From Clostridium pasteurianum (lineage in GTDB: Bacteria; Bacillota; Clostridia; Clostridiales; Clostridiaceae), in contig NZ_MCGV01000001.1 of NCBI RefSeq assembly GCF_001705235.1, forward strand, positions 4,158,181-4,222,180: a stretch of 64,000 bases of DNA, written 5' to 3'. The position numbers and the translations under genes are program-made. Positions within the stretch are counted from its first letter, which is position 1, and each line of letters opens with the position of its first letter. Under the pieces are notes generated by a model. That model was not told the origin of the DNA. It made no database searches and saw only the letters and a list, made by a program, of their open reading frames with translations. Below, piece by piece: positions 52,230 to 61,288 of this stretch.

Positions 52230-52508
52230 ATGAATATACAACCTGTTTCTCCTGAAGTCGCAAGTGGCAAATTAGTTAAAGTAGTAATGACTATATATAG
52301 TACCATCAATCCCATTATATATCCAGCAGCTATTTTAGGGTATTCTGCTGCATTTATTTTTATTATACTTGGAGCCGTTATTCATAGTAAAACAATTAAA
52401 AAAGTTGGAATTACTGATTTTGGTGTTATAACTTTGGTACTTATTTCTTATTTTTTAATGCCTACTTTTGTTGGTGTTTTAAAGACAATTGAAACTATAG
52501 TTAAGTAG
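52230..52508 (+). CDS. Small two-span membrane protein of the T4SS locus
   Basis: This 92-residue protein starts after GTGAGGAGG. It has an N-terminal amphipathic segment and two membrane helices (about 29-50 and 62-82). Size, spans and place next to the VirB2-like gene suggest a small channel or pilin-like component of the type IV secretion apparatus. There is no signal peptide. The exact family is not recognised. The next gene begins 13 bases later. Confidence 0.6.
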   Translation: MNIQPVSPEVASGKLVKVVMTIYSTINPIIYPAAILGYSAAFIFIILGAVIHSKTIKKVGITDFGVITLVLISYFLMPTFVGVLKTIETIVK

Positions 52509-52521
52509 AGGGGTGGTTTGA

Positions 52522-52890
52522 ATGATGAAGATAAAGAAGTATTTTAATAAATTCAAAGGGTTAAGTATGAAATTTTATATAGGAATAACTACATCATTGT
52601 GTATAGGAATTTCAGGTACGAAGATAGTACATGCAGAGCAGATAACATCTCATTCTGCGGGTGAAGTTGCAAGTCATATATTTAAAGCTAATCAAGGAAT
52701 AGCAGAAGCTTTTGGTGGAGCTCTAATAGGAATTGCAGTTGTTGTTATAGGAATAAAAATGTTAATGACAAGTAAAAAGCAGGAAGCAAGAAGTGAGGCT
52801 ATGGATTCAATTTTAACTGTTATAATAGCAAGTCTTTTAATAGGCGGATTTGCTATTTTTGCAGGATTGTTTTTTGGCTTTGGACAATAA
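52522..52890 (+). CDS. VirB2/TrbC-like pilin subunit
   Basis: This 122-residue protein has a long signal peptide (basic N terminus, hydrophobic core, cleavage near VHA-EQ at about 37-39) followed by two hydrophobic helices (about 63-83 and 97-119) separated by a short charged loop (TSKKQEARSEAMDS). This is the layout of VirB2/TrbC pilins. The same two-helix segment recurs at the N terminus of the VirB6-like protein at 56173. GGGGTGG precedes the start. The near-palindromic element begins immediately after the stop. Confidence 0.78.
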   Translation: MMKIKKYFNKFKGLSMKFYIGITTSLCIGISGTKIVHAEQITSHSAGEVASHIFKANQGIAEAFGGALIGIAVVVIGIKMLMTSKKQEARSEAMDSILTVIIASLLIGGFAIFAGLFFGFGQ

Positions 52891-53078
52891 AACGAATTAC
52901 TAGTACTTTATAACATTAAAAAAATTCTATAAATCTAAGGTGAAAAAATTATAAAATCCTAAGAGTTTTCAATAACTCTCCATAGGTCAAACAAATTAAA
53001 AACTCTAAGTATTTTACAATTTTTTCACCAAGATTTATTAGAGCTTTTTTAAATCGTTACTTCAGTACTGGTAATTCG
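52891..53078 (+). repeat. Near-palindromic structured element, copy 2
   Basis: About 188 bases lie between the VirB2-like gene and the PrgI-like gene. The ends CGAATTACTAGTACTTTATAAC and GTTACTTCAGTACTGGTAATTCG pair; AATTCTATAAATCT pairs with AGATTTATTAGAGCTT; GGTGAAAAAATTATAAAAT pairs with ATTTTACAATTTTTTCACC. Single-stranded or tip segments (AACATTAAA, TCAATAACTC, CAAATTAAAA, CTCTAAG, TTTAAATCGTT) match copy 1 at 29568-29763, whereas the stems differ in sequence but keep pairing. Confidence 0.75.
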
Positions 53079-53183
53079 ATTTTAAAGTAAAGCAGGGGGT
53101 GGAGAATAAGTTGCCTTGTTTCTATTCTAAGAAAAGTAACAATATTTTGTGGAACAATTAAAATAAAAAAGGCAGGTGAATAT

Positions 53184-53531
53184 ATGAGATATTTTAAAGT
53201 CCCATTTAACATAAATGAAGAGGACAAAGTAATAGGTGGATATGTTTCTTTAAGGCAGTTTGGATGGATAATCTTTGCTGCACTTTTTATTTCAATATTA
53301 TTTCTTTTTAATAGAAATTATATGACTATACACAGAGTATTAGGTCATTCACCAGATATAACGTTTCATCCAATATCGCTTACTATAAGGATTATATTTG
53401 CATTTGTAATAGTTATTTTTTCAGCCTTATGTGCTTTTTATAAAGTGGATGATACCTATAATTTTGATAAATATTTGTTTAAAATGATTAAGTTTAAATT
53501 TAGAAATAAGGTATTTAAATTTCAAAAATAA
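53184..53531 (+). CDS. PrgI family (VirB3-like) T4SS protein
   Basis: This 115-residue protein starts FKVPFNINEEDKVIGGYVSL, then RQFGWIIFAAL. This is the signature of the PrgI family (PF12666): a P-x-N-I-x-x-E-D-K-V-x-G motif, L-R-Q, then two membrane spans (about 27-43 and 69-88). A basic cytoplasmic tail follows (FKMIKFKFRNKVFKFQK). PrgI proteins pair with the VirB4 ATPase in Gram-positive conjugation systems. GGCAGGTG precedes the ATG. Confidence 0.88.
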   Translation: MRYFKVPFNINEEDKVIGGYVSLRQFGWIIFAALFISILFLFNRNYMTIHRVLGHSPDITFHPISLTIRIIFAFVIVIFSALCAFYKVDDTYNFDKYLFKMIKFKFRNKVFKFQK

Positions 53532-53549
53532 ATAGAAGGAGGCAATTCA

Positions 53550-54323
53550 GTGATAATTATAGCGTTAGTATTTCCAGTACTTGCGTTTATATTTTTAGGG
53601 ATTGTGGTTATATATACTAGAAAAAACAATAAACCTAAAAAGCAGATAAATGCAACTATTCAAAATCATAATGAAAATGATGATGGAAATAAGATAAGCA
53701 GCAGTGAATTAAAGAAATGTACTGGAATTAAAAAAATAAAAGGAAGCAAAATATATATGAGAAATGGAGCCATAAGGGTTAATTTAGGTATATCTTCTCC
53801 AGATTTTGAGCTTTTAACGGACGATGAACAGACATCTTTTGAGGATTGTCTTATGATGTCAGCTTTATCACTTAATTTTCCTGTGCAATTTCATACGACT
53901 TTAAAAAAGATAGATATAAAGGAGCCAGCGGAGCTTGTTGAAAGAACCATGAATAGTGCAGATATTTTAATTTCGGATAATTTAAAGGATTACTGTTCTG
54001 AGCTTTATACATCTTATAGGAAGCTTGAAAATGAAAAGGGCATTTTTGTGAGAAAGAGTTTCTGCACTGTAGGGGCATATCTGCCAGATAAGGGCGAGAA
54101 AAAGGTTTTGAATGAACTTCAATCAAGAGTAGACAATATAATAGGAGGACTTTCAAGGGCAAGGATGAAAGTTAGCCTTTTAAGTTCTGAAAGTACAGCA
54201 CAGATTTTAACAGACCTGTTTAACAGGGGCAAAAATATAAAGATAGAGAGCTTAGAAAAAGAAGGAGCATTTGATTTATACAGTGAGGGGGTAGGACAGG
54301 TTGTGGAAGTCGAAGAAGAATAA
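53550..54323 (+). CDS. T4SS accessory membrane-anchored protein
   Basis: This 257-residue protein starts at GTG 53550 after GAAGGAGG. One N-terminal membrane span (about 2-22), a charged linker and a soluble domain (about 55-250) with GAIRVNLGISSPDFELLTDD, then LMMSALSLNFPVQFHTTLKK. This resembles the extra N-terminal domain that VirB4/TraE proteins of other Gram-positive elements carry (the region predicted to contact PrgI). Here it may be split into its own gene. Its end overlaps the VirB4 start by 23 bases. The family is not fixed by eye; a role in the T4SS is strongly suggested by context. Confidence 0.65.
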   Translation: MIIIALVFPVLAFIFLGIVVIYTRKNNKPKKQINATIQNHNENDDGNKISSSELKKCTGIKKIKGSKIYMRNGAIRVNLGISSPDFELLTDDEQTSFEDCLMMSALSLNFPVQFHTTLKKIDIKEPAELVERTMNSADILISDNLKDYCSELYTSYRKLENEKGIFVRKSFCTVGAYLPDKGEKKVLNELQSRVDNIIGGLSRARMKVSLLSSESTAQILTDLFNRGKNIKIESLEKEGAFDLYSEGVGQVVEVEEE

Positions 54324-56157
54324 GAAAGAGAAAAATAGCACAAACAATGATTTCTTTAAAAAAGGTACTATAGATATTATGGATTTAATTACGCCTGATG
54401 GAATAGCTGAAGGGAAAGATTATATTTATTTAGGACCCAATAGATATGTTAGAGTTTACGCAATAATAGGTTTTCCACGAAATATGACTGTAGGATATTT
54501 AAATGAGTTATTTCAAATGGGAGACATTGATGTTACAACTTATGTTGAAAATATACCTGATTCAACGGTTATAAGAAGACTTACAGGAAAGTACAGTCAG
54601 TACATGAGTAATATAAATTTACAGTTAAAGCACGGCTATTCTATAGATTATGGCATGAAGCTTGCAGCGGAGGATTTAGATGAAACTAGAGCAAAGATAC
54701 AGACAAATACTGAAAGAATGTTTTATGTGCAGCCAATAATATTCCTGTGGGGAAAAAACTTAAATGCACTGGAGGATAAAGCAGAAATGTTTGATACTAT
54801 CTGTGCTAGAAAGTCTCTTGTGGCAAAATGCCTTGTGGGAGATCAACTAAAAGGATTTTTAACTGGTGTTCCAAATCTCAATATAGAATACACAAATGGG
54901 TTTAGAAATATGATAACGGGCTCTGTTGCATGTTTAGTGCCTGTTGGAAATACTGAACTGTGTCATAAAAATGGTATATTCTACGGAGAAAATATGTTTA
55001 CTAAATCACCTATAGTTTATAACGAATTTATAGGAGCACCGACCTTAACTAATCCCCATACTTTTGTTTCAGGTACTACAGGGGCAGGGAAGTCAGTTTT
55101 TTTGAAACTTAAATCCGCACGTTCGGCAGCGGCAGGAAGATGGACAGTCATACTCGATCCACAGGAGGAGTACAGGCCACTAATAGACAAGCTTGGAGGA
55201 CAGTATATACAATTAAAACCAGGTGTCAAATCAGGTATAAATCCATTTGAAATAGAAGTTGAAGAAGATGAAACCTGCAAAAAGAAGATTGATATATACG
55301 GCAAGCGTTCTGAAATAATAGAGATGATTTCTATATTTTCAGAGAAATTTAGGAACGGAAGTCCACTTCAAGGAGAAGAAATAACGGCAGTTGACGAGTG
55401 TACAGCAAAACTTTATGAGAATTTAGGTATTACAGAAAAACCTGAAAGTTTATATGAAGAGAAAACCTATGAGAAAGAAGGTAAATTTTATACAGGAAAT
55501 ATAAAAAAGGATCTACCGACTTTAACTGATTTAAGGAACGCTCTTATTGAGAAAAATGAAACTATAAAATCAGAGGGAGTAAAAGAACTCATAGAAGTAA
55601 TGAAGATGATAACAGGTGACGGTCCTATGGCAATGTTTGATTGTAAATCTTCAATAAATTTTAACAGTAAAATAATAGCTATAAGTTATAAACATTTAAA
55701 TGATGAATTCACAAAATTTTATGCTATGATAAACAGTCTTTCATGGATATGGACAACTTTTTCAAATTACAGATACAAGGATATTGAAAAGGAAGTTATA
55801 GTTGATGAAGGGCATTTATTTGCTAAGTTTGAAAGGTCACTTCATTTCTTAGAGCTTATAGCAAGGCTCGGAAGAAAACTTAAGATAGCACTTACCTTAG
55901 CCACGCAGTTTATGCAGGATTTCATAGGCAGCAAGCAGACGGAAGCTATAATAAATCTCTGTGGTACGAAGATACTATTGAAACAGGAATCTTCAGTGGC
56001 AAAAAAGGTCTGTGAATTTTTAAGTCTATCTTCAAGGTGCGAGCAGCTTATGACAACCTTTGTTTCTGGACAGGCAATACTTCTTTCAGAGCAGGAGCTT
56101 GTACTTATGCATGTTAAGCCCTTTGACTTTGAGTGGGATATGGTGAAAACTTCATAG
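54301..56157 (+). CDS. VirB4-like T4SS ATPase
   Basis: This 618-residue protein starts at TTG 54301 inside the previous gene. The N-terminal domain (about 1-240) contains TPDGIAEGKDYIYLGPNRYV and FQMGDIDVTTYVENIPDSTV, as in CagE/TrbE/VirB4 proteins. Walker A is GTTGAGKSV (about 258-266) and Walker B is EVIVDEGHLFAKF (about 498-510). LATQFMQDFI and LCGTKILLKQ follow, as usual for VirB4. It powers assembly of the transporter and substrate transfer at the inner membrane face. It is the best-conserved gene of the locus and defines it as a Gram-positive type IV secretion system. Confidence 0.93.
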   Translation: MWKSKKNKKEKNSTNNDFFKKGTIDIMDLITPDGIAEGKDYIYLGPNRYVRVYAIIGFPRNMTVGYLNELFQMGDIDVTTYVENIPDSTVIRRLTGKYSQYMSNINLQLKHGYSIDYGMKLAAEDLDETRAKIQTNTERMFYVQPIIFLWGKNLNALEDKAEMFDTICARKSLVAKCLVGDQLKGFLTGVPNLNIEYTNGFRNMITGSVACLVPVGNTELCHKNGIFYGENMFTKSPIVYNEFIGAPTLTNPHTFVSGTTGAGKSVFLKLKSARSAAAGRWTVILDPQEEYRPLIDKLGGQYIQLKPGVKSGINPFEIEVEEDETCKKKIDIYGKRSEIIEMISIFSEKFRNGSPLQGEEITAVDECTAKLYENLGITEKPESLYEEKTYEKEGKFYTGNIKKDLPTLTDLRNALIEKNETIKSEGVKELIEVMKMITGDGPMAMFDCKSSINFNSKIIAISYKHLNDEFTKFYAMINSLSWIWTTFSNYRYKDIEKEVIVDEGHLFAKFERSLHFLELIARLGRKLKIALTLATQFMQDFIGSKQTEAIINLCGTKILLKQESSVAKKVCEFLSLSSRCEQLMTTFVSGQAILLSEQELVLMHVKPFDFEWDMVKTS

Positions 56158-56172
56158 GAAGGAGGTTTTAAA

Positions 56173-58338
56173 TTGAATTTTATATCTTCAAATGCGGATG
56201 CACCAACTAAAATAATATATGAGTATATAAGTGCCTTTGGCGGCATATCAATGGCGTTTGCAATAATTATGCTTGGCATAAAAATGCTTCTTACAGCACA
56301 TAAAAAGGATGCTAGAGAAAAAGCCATGGAGTCACTTGGCAAAATAGCAGCAGGAGGTTTTATACTTGGAATAAGTTTAATACTTGCAGGCTTTTTAGGA
56401 TGGATAGCAAATACTTCAGGAGCTGCACTTAACACGAAAAATTCCACCTTTAAGATTGACAGTAGTTCCAAAACTGAAACGGATAAAGATGGGACATTTA
56501 TTGAAAGAGGTGTGGCAGATGTTATAGATGCGGTGCCTAAAGCACTCGATAATATTATAGATGACAAAATTGGATTTGAGCCTCTTGGTGATTTAATATT
56601 CAGCACCGATAAGCTTGATCTTGCACCATTTAAGTATGAAGAATGGCAGAATCTAAACTATCTATATACTCTTATCTGTACTTTAGTGTCACCGCTGTTT
56701 TTAATTATGATTGCAAAAACTGGTTTTAGTATGGTACTATTTTCGGATTCAGTTTCAAAGAAAATAGATTTAAAGGAAGAATTAATGAACTGGTTTTTAT
56801 GTATATTTTTACTGGCAGCAGCACCGATTTTTATACAGGGATTATTTGAGCTGTTTAATGGTTTTACGGATGCACTAACAACAGCCACGAAATCGGTAAT
56901 AGGTGATTATTCTAGCAGCCCAGCATTTAAGTACTCTCTTGTTGATGCAATTAAGACAAGTTCTCCAATAACTACAGCGATAGTTCATTTACTTTATGCA
57001 TGGCAGAATATAAGAATAAACATTATATTTTTAAGTAGAAAGGTTGTACTTTCAGTAATGTATGTATTTACACCTATAGCCATAGCACTATGGGGTATAA
57101 ATCATAGGGTACATGCAGCTTCAATATGGTTTGGAGAAATGATAACCAATGCCTCTATGCAGTTTTTTTATGCATTTACTTTTACCGTAATGATTGCAGC
57201 TTTAGGTGCATCAACCTGGCAGAATTGGCTTCTAGCTCTAATATGGGTAACAGCTTTAACAAAAGTTGCTGAAATGCTTAGAAATTCACTTCAGGGATTT
57301 TTTACAAGAGCTTCCGGTATAGATGAATCAACTCTTGCTGGTGGAGCTCTAGGAACAGTGGGCGGTATTGCTAAAGGCATGACGGCAGCTTTCGGAATGA
57401 CAACAGGAGGAAATCATGGAAGTGGGAATGGACTTAAAGATTTTAAAGCTTCAGATGTAACTAAGAAAATCTTTGGGAATACACTTGGTAATGTTGGTAA
57501 AAGTTTACGCGAAAATAGAAATTCAGGTAAAAGAGAAAATTCAGTAAAAGATTCAAATCCTCCAAGTGAAAATACTGAGGATAACTTATATGGAAGTTAT
57601 AATAACGGAGAATATGTTAAGGTAGGAAATAATGATTTAGAAGATAAAAATAAGAGTAGTGGTAAATCTTATAATAATTATAATTTTGATGAAGATTTAT
57701 TAGGTAAAAGTGGGGAAGATATTTCAGCCCCTTCACACAATAAAGCATCAGATTCTATGATAAGTAAATTTACTGAGGATAGTTCAAAGCAAAGATTATC
57801 TAACTCTATGCTTGCAGATAATTTTAACATGGGAATTTCAAAAAATAAGGCAGGATCAAGGGTTAATGGACTATTAAAAGCTATGACCGCAGGAGATCCT
57901 ATGTTTAAAGGTTTGGCTGAAGCAGGTGGGAGTTTAGCAGGAGGTATACAGAATAGAAGAACAGCATCAAAAGCTATATATAAAACAGCAGCACAAATGG
58001 AGAAACTTGGACTGGCTAAAAATAAGAAAGAAGCTATAAATACTTTATTTGGAGGAAACAATGATTTAAAGGCTAATTTTAAGAAGTTTAAAGTGTTAAA
58101 TCGTCCTGCAAATGCAGTTTTAAAGCATACTGCTAATACAAATGTAGGTAAGTCATTAAGAACTTCTCACAATAAAAAAGCTTTTTCTAGAAATATAGCA
58201 GCTGGCAATAATACTGCGGCAGCTATGAATTTAGCAAAAGCACATCCCTTCAATAAGCTATCGGATGACAATAAGGCAAAAATCATAGCACAGACTAATT
58301 CTTATACCTCTATTGATGGATTTAACAGCTGGTCATAA
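56173..58338 (+). CDS. VirB6/TrbL-like polytopic membrane protein with VirB2-like N terminus
   Basis: TTG 56173 follows AAGGAGG with seven-base spacing; the product has 721 residues. Residues about 10-80 hold two helices very like the VirB2-like pilin gene (ISAFGGISMAFAIIMLGIKM, then AHKKDAREKAMESLGKI). After a soluble insert (about 90-155) come about five more spans (to about residue 385), with the TrbL-type segment VVLSVMYVFTPIAIALWGIN. The C-terminal 330 residues are hydrophilic and low-complexity (Asn, Ser, Lys-rich). It should form the inner-membrane channel platform. A pilin-like module at the N terminus of VirB6 is unusual. Confidence 0.82.
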   Translation: MNFISSNADAPTKIIYEYISAFGGISMAFAIIMLGIKMLLTAHKKDAREKAMESLGKIAAGGFILGISLILAGFLGWIANTSGAALNTKNSTFKIDSSSKTETDKDGTFIERGVADVIDAVPKALDNIIDDKIGFEPLGDLIFSTDKLDLAPFKYEEWQNLNYLYTLICTLVSPLFLIMIAKTGFSMVLFSDSVSKKIDLKEELMNWFLCIFLLAAAPIFIQGLFELFNGFTDALTTATKSVIGDYSSSPAFKYSLVDAIKTSSPITTAIVHLLYAWQNIRINIIFLSRKVVLSVMYVFTPIAIALWGINHRVHAASIWFGEMITNASMQFFYAFTFTVMIAALGASTWQNWLLALIWVTALTKVAEMLRNSLQGFFTRASGIDESTLAGGALGTVGGIAKGMTAAFGMTTGGNHGSGNGLKDFKASDVTKKIFGNTLGNVGKSLRENRNSGKRENSVKDSNPPSENTEDNLYGSYNNGEYVKVGNNDLEDKNKSSGKSYNNYNFDEDLLGKSGEDISAPSHNKASDSMISKFTEDSSKQRLSNSMLADNFNMGISKNKAGSRVNGLLKAMTAGDPMFKGLAEAGGSLAGGIQNRRTASKAIYKTAAQMEKLGLAKNKKEAINTLFGGNNDLKANFKKFKVLNRPANAVLKHTANTNVGKSLRTSHNKKAFSRNIAAGNNTAAAMNLAKAHPFNKLSDDNKAKIIAQTNSYTSIDGFNSWS

Positions 58339-58353
58339 ATAAATATTGATTGT

Positions 58354-58410
58354 AAAAGCCAAAGAATTTAACTTGTTTAAAGTTTAAAATTCCTCGGCTT
58401 TTTTATTTTT
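58354..58410 (+). terminator. Intra-operon hairpin with T-run
   Basis: AAAAGCC (58354-58360) pairs with GGCTTTT (58396-58402), and GAATTTAAC with GTTTAAAATTC inside, followed by T-rich sequence. It could attenuate transcription into the hydrolase gene, which has its own good GGGAGG site. Confidence 0.6.
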
Positions 58411-58428
58411 TGAAGGGAGGTATGATTT

Positions 58429-60324
58429 ATGTCAAATAAGAAATCAGGTTCATTTTTAGGAAATATGGTTAGGAACAAGTTCAAGAAAAACGGGAAAAAA
58501 GTTTTGAAAGCTTTAATAAAAAAGATAATGTTTCCTTGGGGACTTATTTTTATTTGCTTTATATTTGTAGTTATTTTCGCTATATCAGTGGCAAAAACGG
58601 GTTTCATGGGAGATCAAACTTTTAGTGACAATCTAAATGAATATCAGAATAAAGAACTTGCAGGTTTTCTTACTAAAAAAGTTAAAGATGCCAATGGCCC
58701 TATGAATGATATGTATGGTATGGCTAAAAAAGTAGCACTTACAGATGGTAATGTTGAAGGTTTTATATCACTTGTTGAAATGGAGCAAAATCAGGATATA
58801 GATAAAATGGTATCCAAAAGTGGACGGGCTGGATTGTTAGGTTCTGAGGATATTATTTCAGAGTATGCAGAGCTTTTAAAGCCTGATTTTTCCTATAAGG
58901 ATGATTCTATAGTTACAACAGTTACAGTTAATACAAAGGATTCAACAGGGCAGAATGTCACATCATCACCTATTGTTACTAAGGAAAAAGTAAAGTTATT
59001 AACCAGTGCAGATGCTTTAAAAGGTAAAGTGGATATAACTTATAAAGTGCAGTCTCAGACTAAAACAGATGTTAAAACAAGAACATATGAGAAGCTTAAA
59101 GATAGTAAGCCGCCGACTGCCAACAATAATCCAAATGCAAAACCAGAAATGGAAACAGTAACAGAAACTATAACCACTACAACTAAGGTTGATACTCCAG
59201 TTATAGAAAAGGTTACAGAAAGCGGTAAGAGTATGGAAAGACTAAAAAAGATAATAAAACAACAGTTCCCAAATGAAGATACAGAGGATAAGCTTAAAAT
59301 GGCAGCACACTTTGTCATAGCAGGAGCTAGTAATGACTATGATACAAAACAGCAGAATGGTGACTGGATGAATAAAGATCCTAATGACAATAGTATAGTA
59401 AATGATATATTAGATGCTGGAGCTGATAATGGGTTCAGCGGCGAAATACCACTTTTCAGACAGACGGATGCAAGATGGGCAAGTCAGCCTTATGGTCAAG
59501 GAAATATAGGTACAAGTGGATGTGGTCCGACTTCATTCGCTATGATAATTTCAGGGCTTAGTGGAAAGCTAGGTTCATGGGATAAAAATGGTGATGGAAT
59601 GTTAGATCCAGGTGAAGCTGCGACTTATGCTATAGCTTCGGGATATAATAGTTATACAGGAGAAGGTACTTCTTGGGGATTATTTGACAATAGTTCTACG
59701 TCACGATTTGGAATTAATAGCAGTAATGAAATAGAACCTTCCAATTATAGTTATGTATATGACCAGCTTAAAAAGGGTAATCCAGTAGTTGCAAGTATGC
59801 ACGCAGGACACTTTACTAAGGGTGGTCATTTTATTGTTTTAACTGGTGTTGATACAGATGGACAGGTTTTAATTAATGATCCTAACCCCAAAACTGGAAT
59901 AAATAAGTTTCCAATGGAAGGTATAGCTTCAGAAGCTAATGTATTCTGGGTGTTCAATAATCCTAATATTAAATATGACAGTTTTATATGTACTGCATAT
60001 GGCGGTGTACATGATGGTATGGAAGGCGGCGGAACTACAGCAGATGGGACAAATCTTGATGGAAAGGACTTTACAGCAAGGGTAATAGCAGTAGATCCAA
60101 GCGTAATTAAACTGGGAAGTCGTGTATATATTCAGTTTCCTGATAATAAAAGGTATCAGAATAAAAATGGACAGAGATATGACCTTAATGGGTGGTACAC
60201 AGCTAGAGATACTGGAGGAGCTATAAAAGGTAATCATATAGACTTATTTATGGGCTTCGGTGGAGCTTGCGATACTGCAAGATGCGATGATTTTGGAACA
60301 GTAAATATAAAAGTAAGACGTTAG
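58429..60324 (+). CDS. Cell-wall hydrolase of the T4SS: C39-like peptidase plus 3D domain
   Basis: This 631-residue protein has a basic N terminus and one membrane span (about 36-56), then a helical region with GLLGSEDIISEYAEL and a Thr-rich linker. A peptidase_C39_2-type domain (about 340-520) has SGCGPTSF (Cys near 365), the His in KGGHFIVLTG (near 466) and NDPNP. A C-terminal 3D domain (about 525-631) has VIAVDPSVIKLGSRVYIQFP and RDTGGAIKGNHIDLFMG, with the three conserved Asp. It should open peptidoglycan for the secretion channel, replacing VirB1/CwlT-type enzymes. The pair C39 plus 3D in one T4SS hydrolase is not the usual lysozyme-NlpC combination. Confidence 0.85.
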   Translation: MSNKKSGSFLGNMVRNKFKKNGKKVLKALIKKIMFPWGLIFICFIFVVIFAISVAKTGFMGDQTFSDNLNEYQNKELAGFLTKKVKDANGPMNDMYGMAKKVALTDGNVEGFISLVEMEQNQDIDKMVSKSGRAGLLGSEDIISEYAELLKPDFSYKDDSIVTTVTVNTKDSTGQNVTSSPIVTKEKVKLLTSADALKGKVDITYKVQSQTKTDVKTRTYEKLKDSKPPTANNNPNAKPEMETVTETITTTTKVDTPVIEKVTESGKSMERLKKIIKQQFPNEDTEDKLKMAAHFVIAGASNDYDTKQQNGDWMNKDPNDNSIVNDILDAGADNGFSGEIPLFRQTDARWASQPYGQGNIGTSGCGPTSFAMIISGLSGKLGSWDKNGDGMLDPGEAATYAIASGYNSYTGEGTSWGLFDNSSTSRFGINSSNEIEPSNYSYVYDQLKKGNPVVASMHAGHFTKGGHFIVLTGVDTDGQVLINDPNPKTGINKFPMEGIASEANVFWVFNNPNIKYDSFICTAYGGVHDGMEGGGTTADGTNLDGKDFTARVIAVDPSVIKLGSRVYIQFPDNKRYQNKNGQRYDLNGWYTARDTGGAIKGNHIDLFMGFGGACDTARCDDFGTVNIKVRR

Positions 60325-60336
60325 GGGTGAGAAACA

Positions 60337-61071
60337 ATGAGTAGAAAACTTAAATTTATAATTGCTGGAAGTGTTATAACGGCGTTATTTATAGGGGCAG
60401 CTATATTTTTGATGATTAAATTTACATGTAGGGACAATTATGAATTAAATCCTAAGAAAAATATACAAGCTAAAATCAAAGGTGTTAAATCTAATGATGA
60501 AAATGCTAAAGAAAATAAAATAAATGTTGAAGTTGGAAAAGAAAATAAGAATGCAGAAAAACTTGAAAAGTTTGAAAGTGACGATGGAAATAATGTAAAG
60601 GAACAGGCTAATACATCCTGTGAAAGGCAGAGCAATGGAAGTTTCTATATTGATAATATAAGCGACTTTTATAATAATAAACTTGTATCAATGGATGAAA
60701 TGTTTTGGGTACAGAAAAGATTAAAAGAAGCAGCTAATGATATGCCAAAGCTCTATAAAGAAACTTTAAGTATTAAAAATAATGATGGAGCTTTAAAAAA
60801 GTATATGTTAAAAGGAACTAACAAAGATAGATTCAATTATCTGTATGGTGTAGAAGATGTAAATTCTATTAAAACCTTAATAAATAAACTTAGTTTTATA
60901 AAAGACAATTCTAAATTAACTCATGGTGTTATAAGTAATATAATCAAGCAGGATGATAACCATATAGGGTTTAATATGAATGTATATTCCAGTGATAATA
61001 AAGAACAGATATTCAATGTAAAACTAGAGTTTAAGAGTGATAGAGCGGTACTAAATATTAAAATAGGATAG
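60337..61071 (+). CDS. Membrane-anchored T4SS-locus protein, unknown
   Basis: This 244-residue protein starts 12 bases after the hydrolase gene. One N-terminal span (about 7-27), a Lys/Glu/Asn-rich linker (about 35-95) and a C-terminal globular domain (about 100-244) with FYIDNISDFYNNKLVSMDEM and the strand pattern VKLEFKSDRAVLNIKIG at the end. The layout (short cytoplasmic N terminus, one span, NTF2-like extracytoplasmic mixed domain) would fit a VirB8/TcpC-like assembly factor, but I cannot see a clear family motif. It is the last gene of the T4SS operon. Confidence 0.6.
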   Translation: MSRKLKFIIAGSVITALFIGAAIFLMIKFTCRDNYELNPKKNIQAKIKGVKSNDENAKENKINVEVGKENKNAEKLEKFESDDGNNVKEQANTSCERQSNGSFYIDNISDFYNNKLVSMDEMFWVQKRLKEAANDMPKLYKETLSIKNNDGALKKYMLKGTNKDRFNYLYGVEDVNSIKTLINKLSFIKDNSKLTHGVISNIIKQDDNHIGFNMNVYSSDNKEQIFNVKLEFKSDRAVLNIKIG

Positions 61072-61100
61072 ATAGAGATAAGCAGCTGATTTTTTACTGT

Positions 61101-61184
61101 ATGAAGAAAATAAAACGTGAGGAGGTAAATGTAAAGTGTAAACAGCAATCAACAAAGTTAATAAACTCCTTTAAAAATCAGTAG
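61101..61184 (+). other. Possible leader or remnant with orphan ribosome binding site
   Basis: A 27-codon frame (61101-61184) has no ribosome binding site of its own. Inside it GAGGAGG (61119-61125) precedes an ATG at 61129 that is immediately followed by TAA. AACTCCTTT at 61163-61171 could pair with this site. It is probably a decayed gene start and has no assigned function. Confidence 0.25.
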
Positions 61185-61229
61185 AAGTTATAAAAGTTTA
61201 ATGAATATTTTAATTGAATTTAAATATTA

Positions 61230-61258
61230 TTGATTTTTAAGACATATAAAGGTATAAT
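61230..61258 (+). promoter_or_regulatory. Sigma-A type promoter of the toxin gene
   Basis: TTGATT (61230-61235), 17 bases, TATAAT (61253-61258), 30 bases before the toxin ATG. It gives the toxin-immunity pair its own promoter, independent of the T4SS operon. Confidence 0.75.
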
Positions 61259-61288
61259 ATACATGAGCTACAATAATGGAGAGATTAT

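Noticed and set aside
55842-56606. 254-codon open frame on the minus strand across the VirB4/VirB6 junction
   Set aside because: It lies fully antisense to two clearly coding genes, has Ser/Ile/Pro-rich shadow composition and no ribosome binding site.
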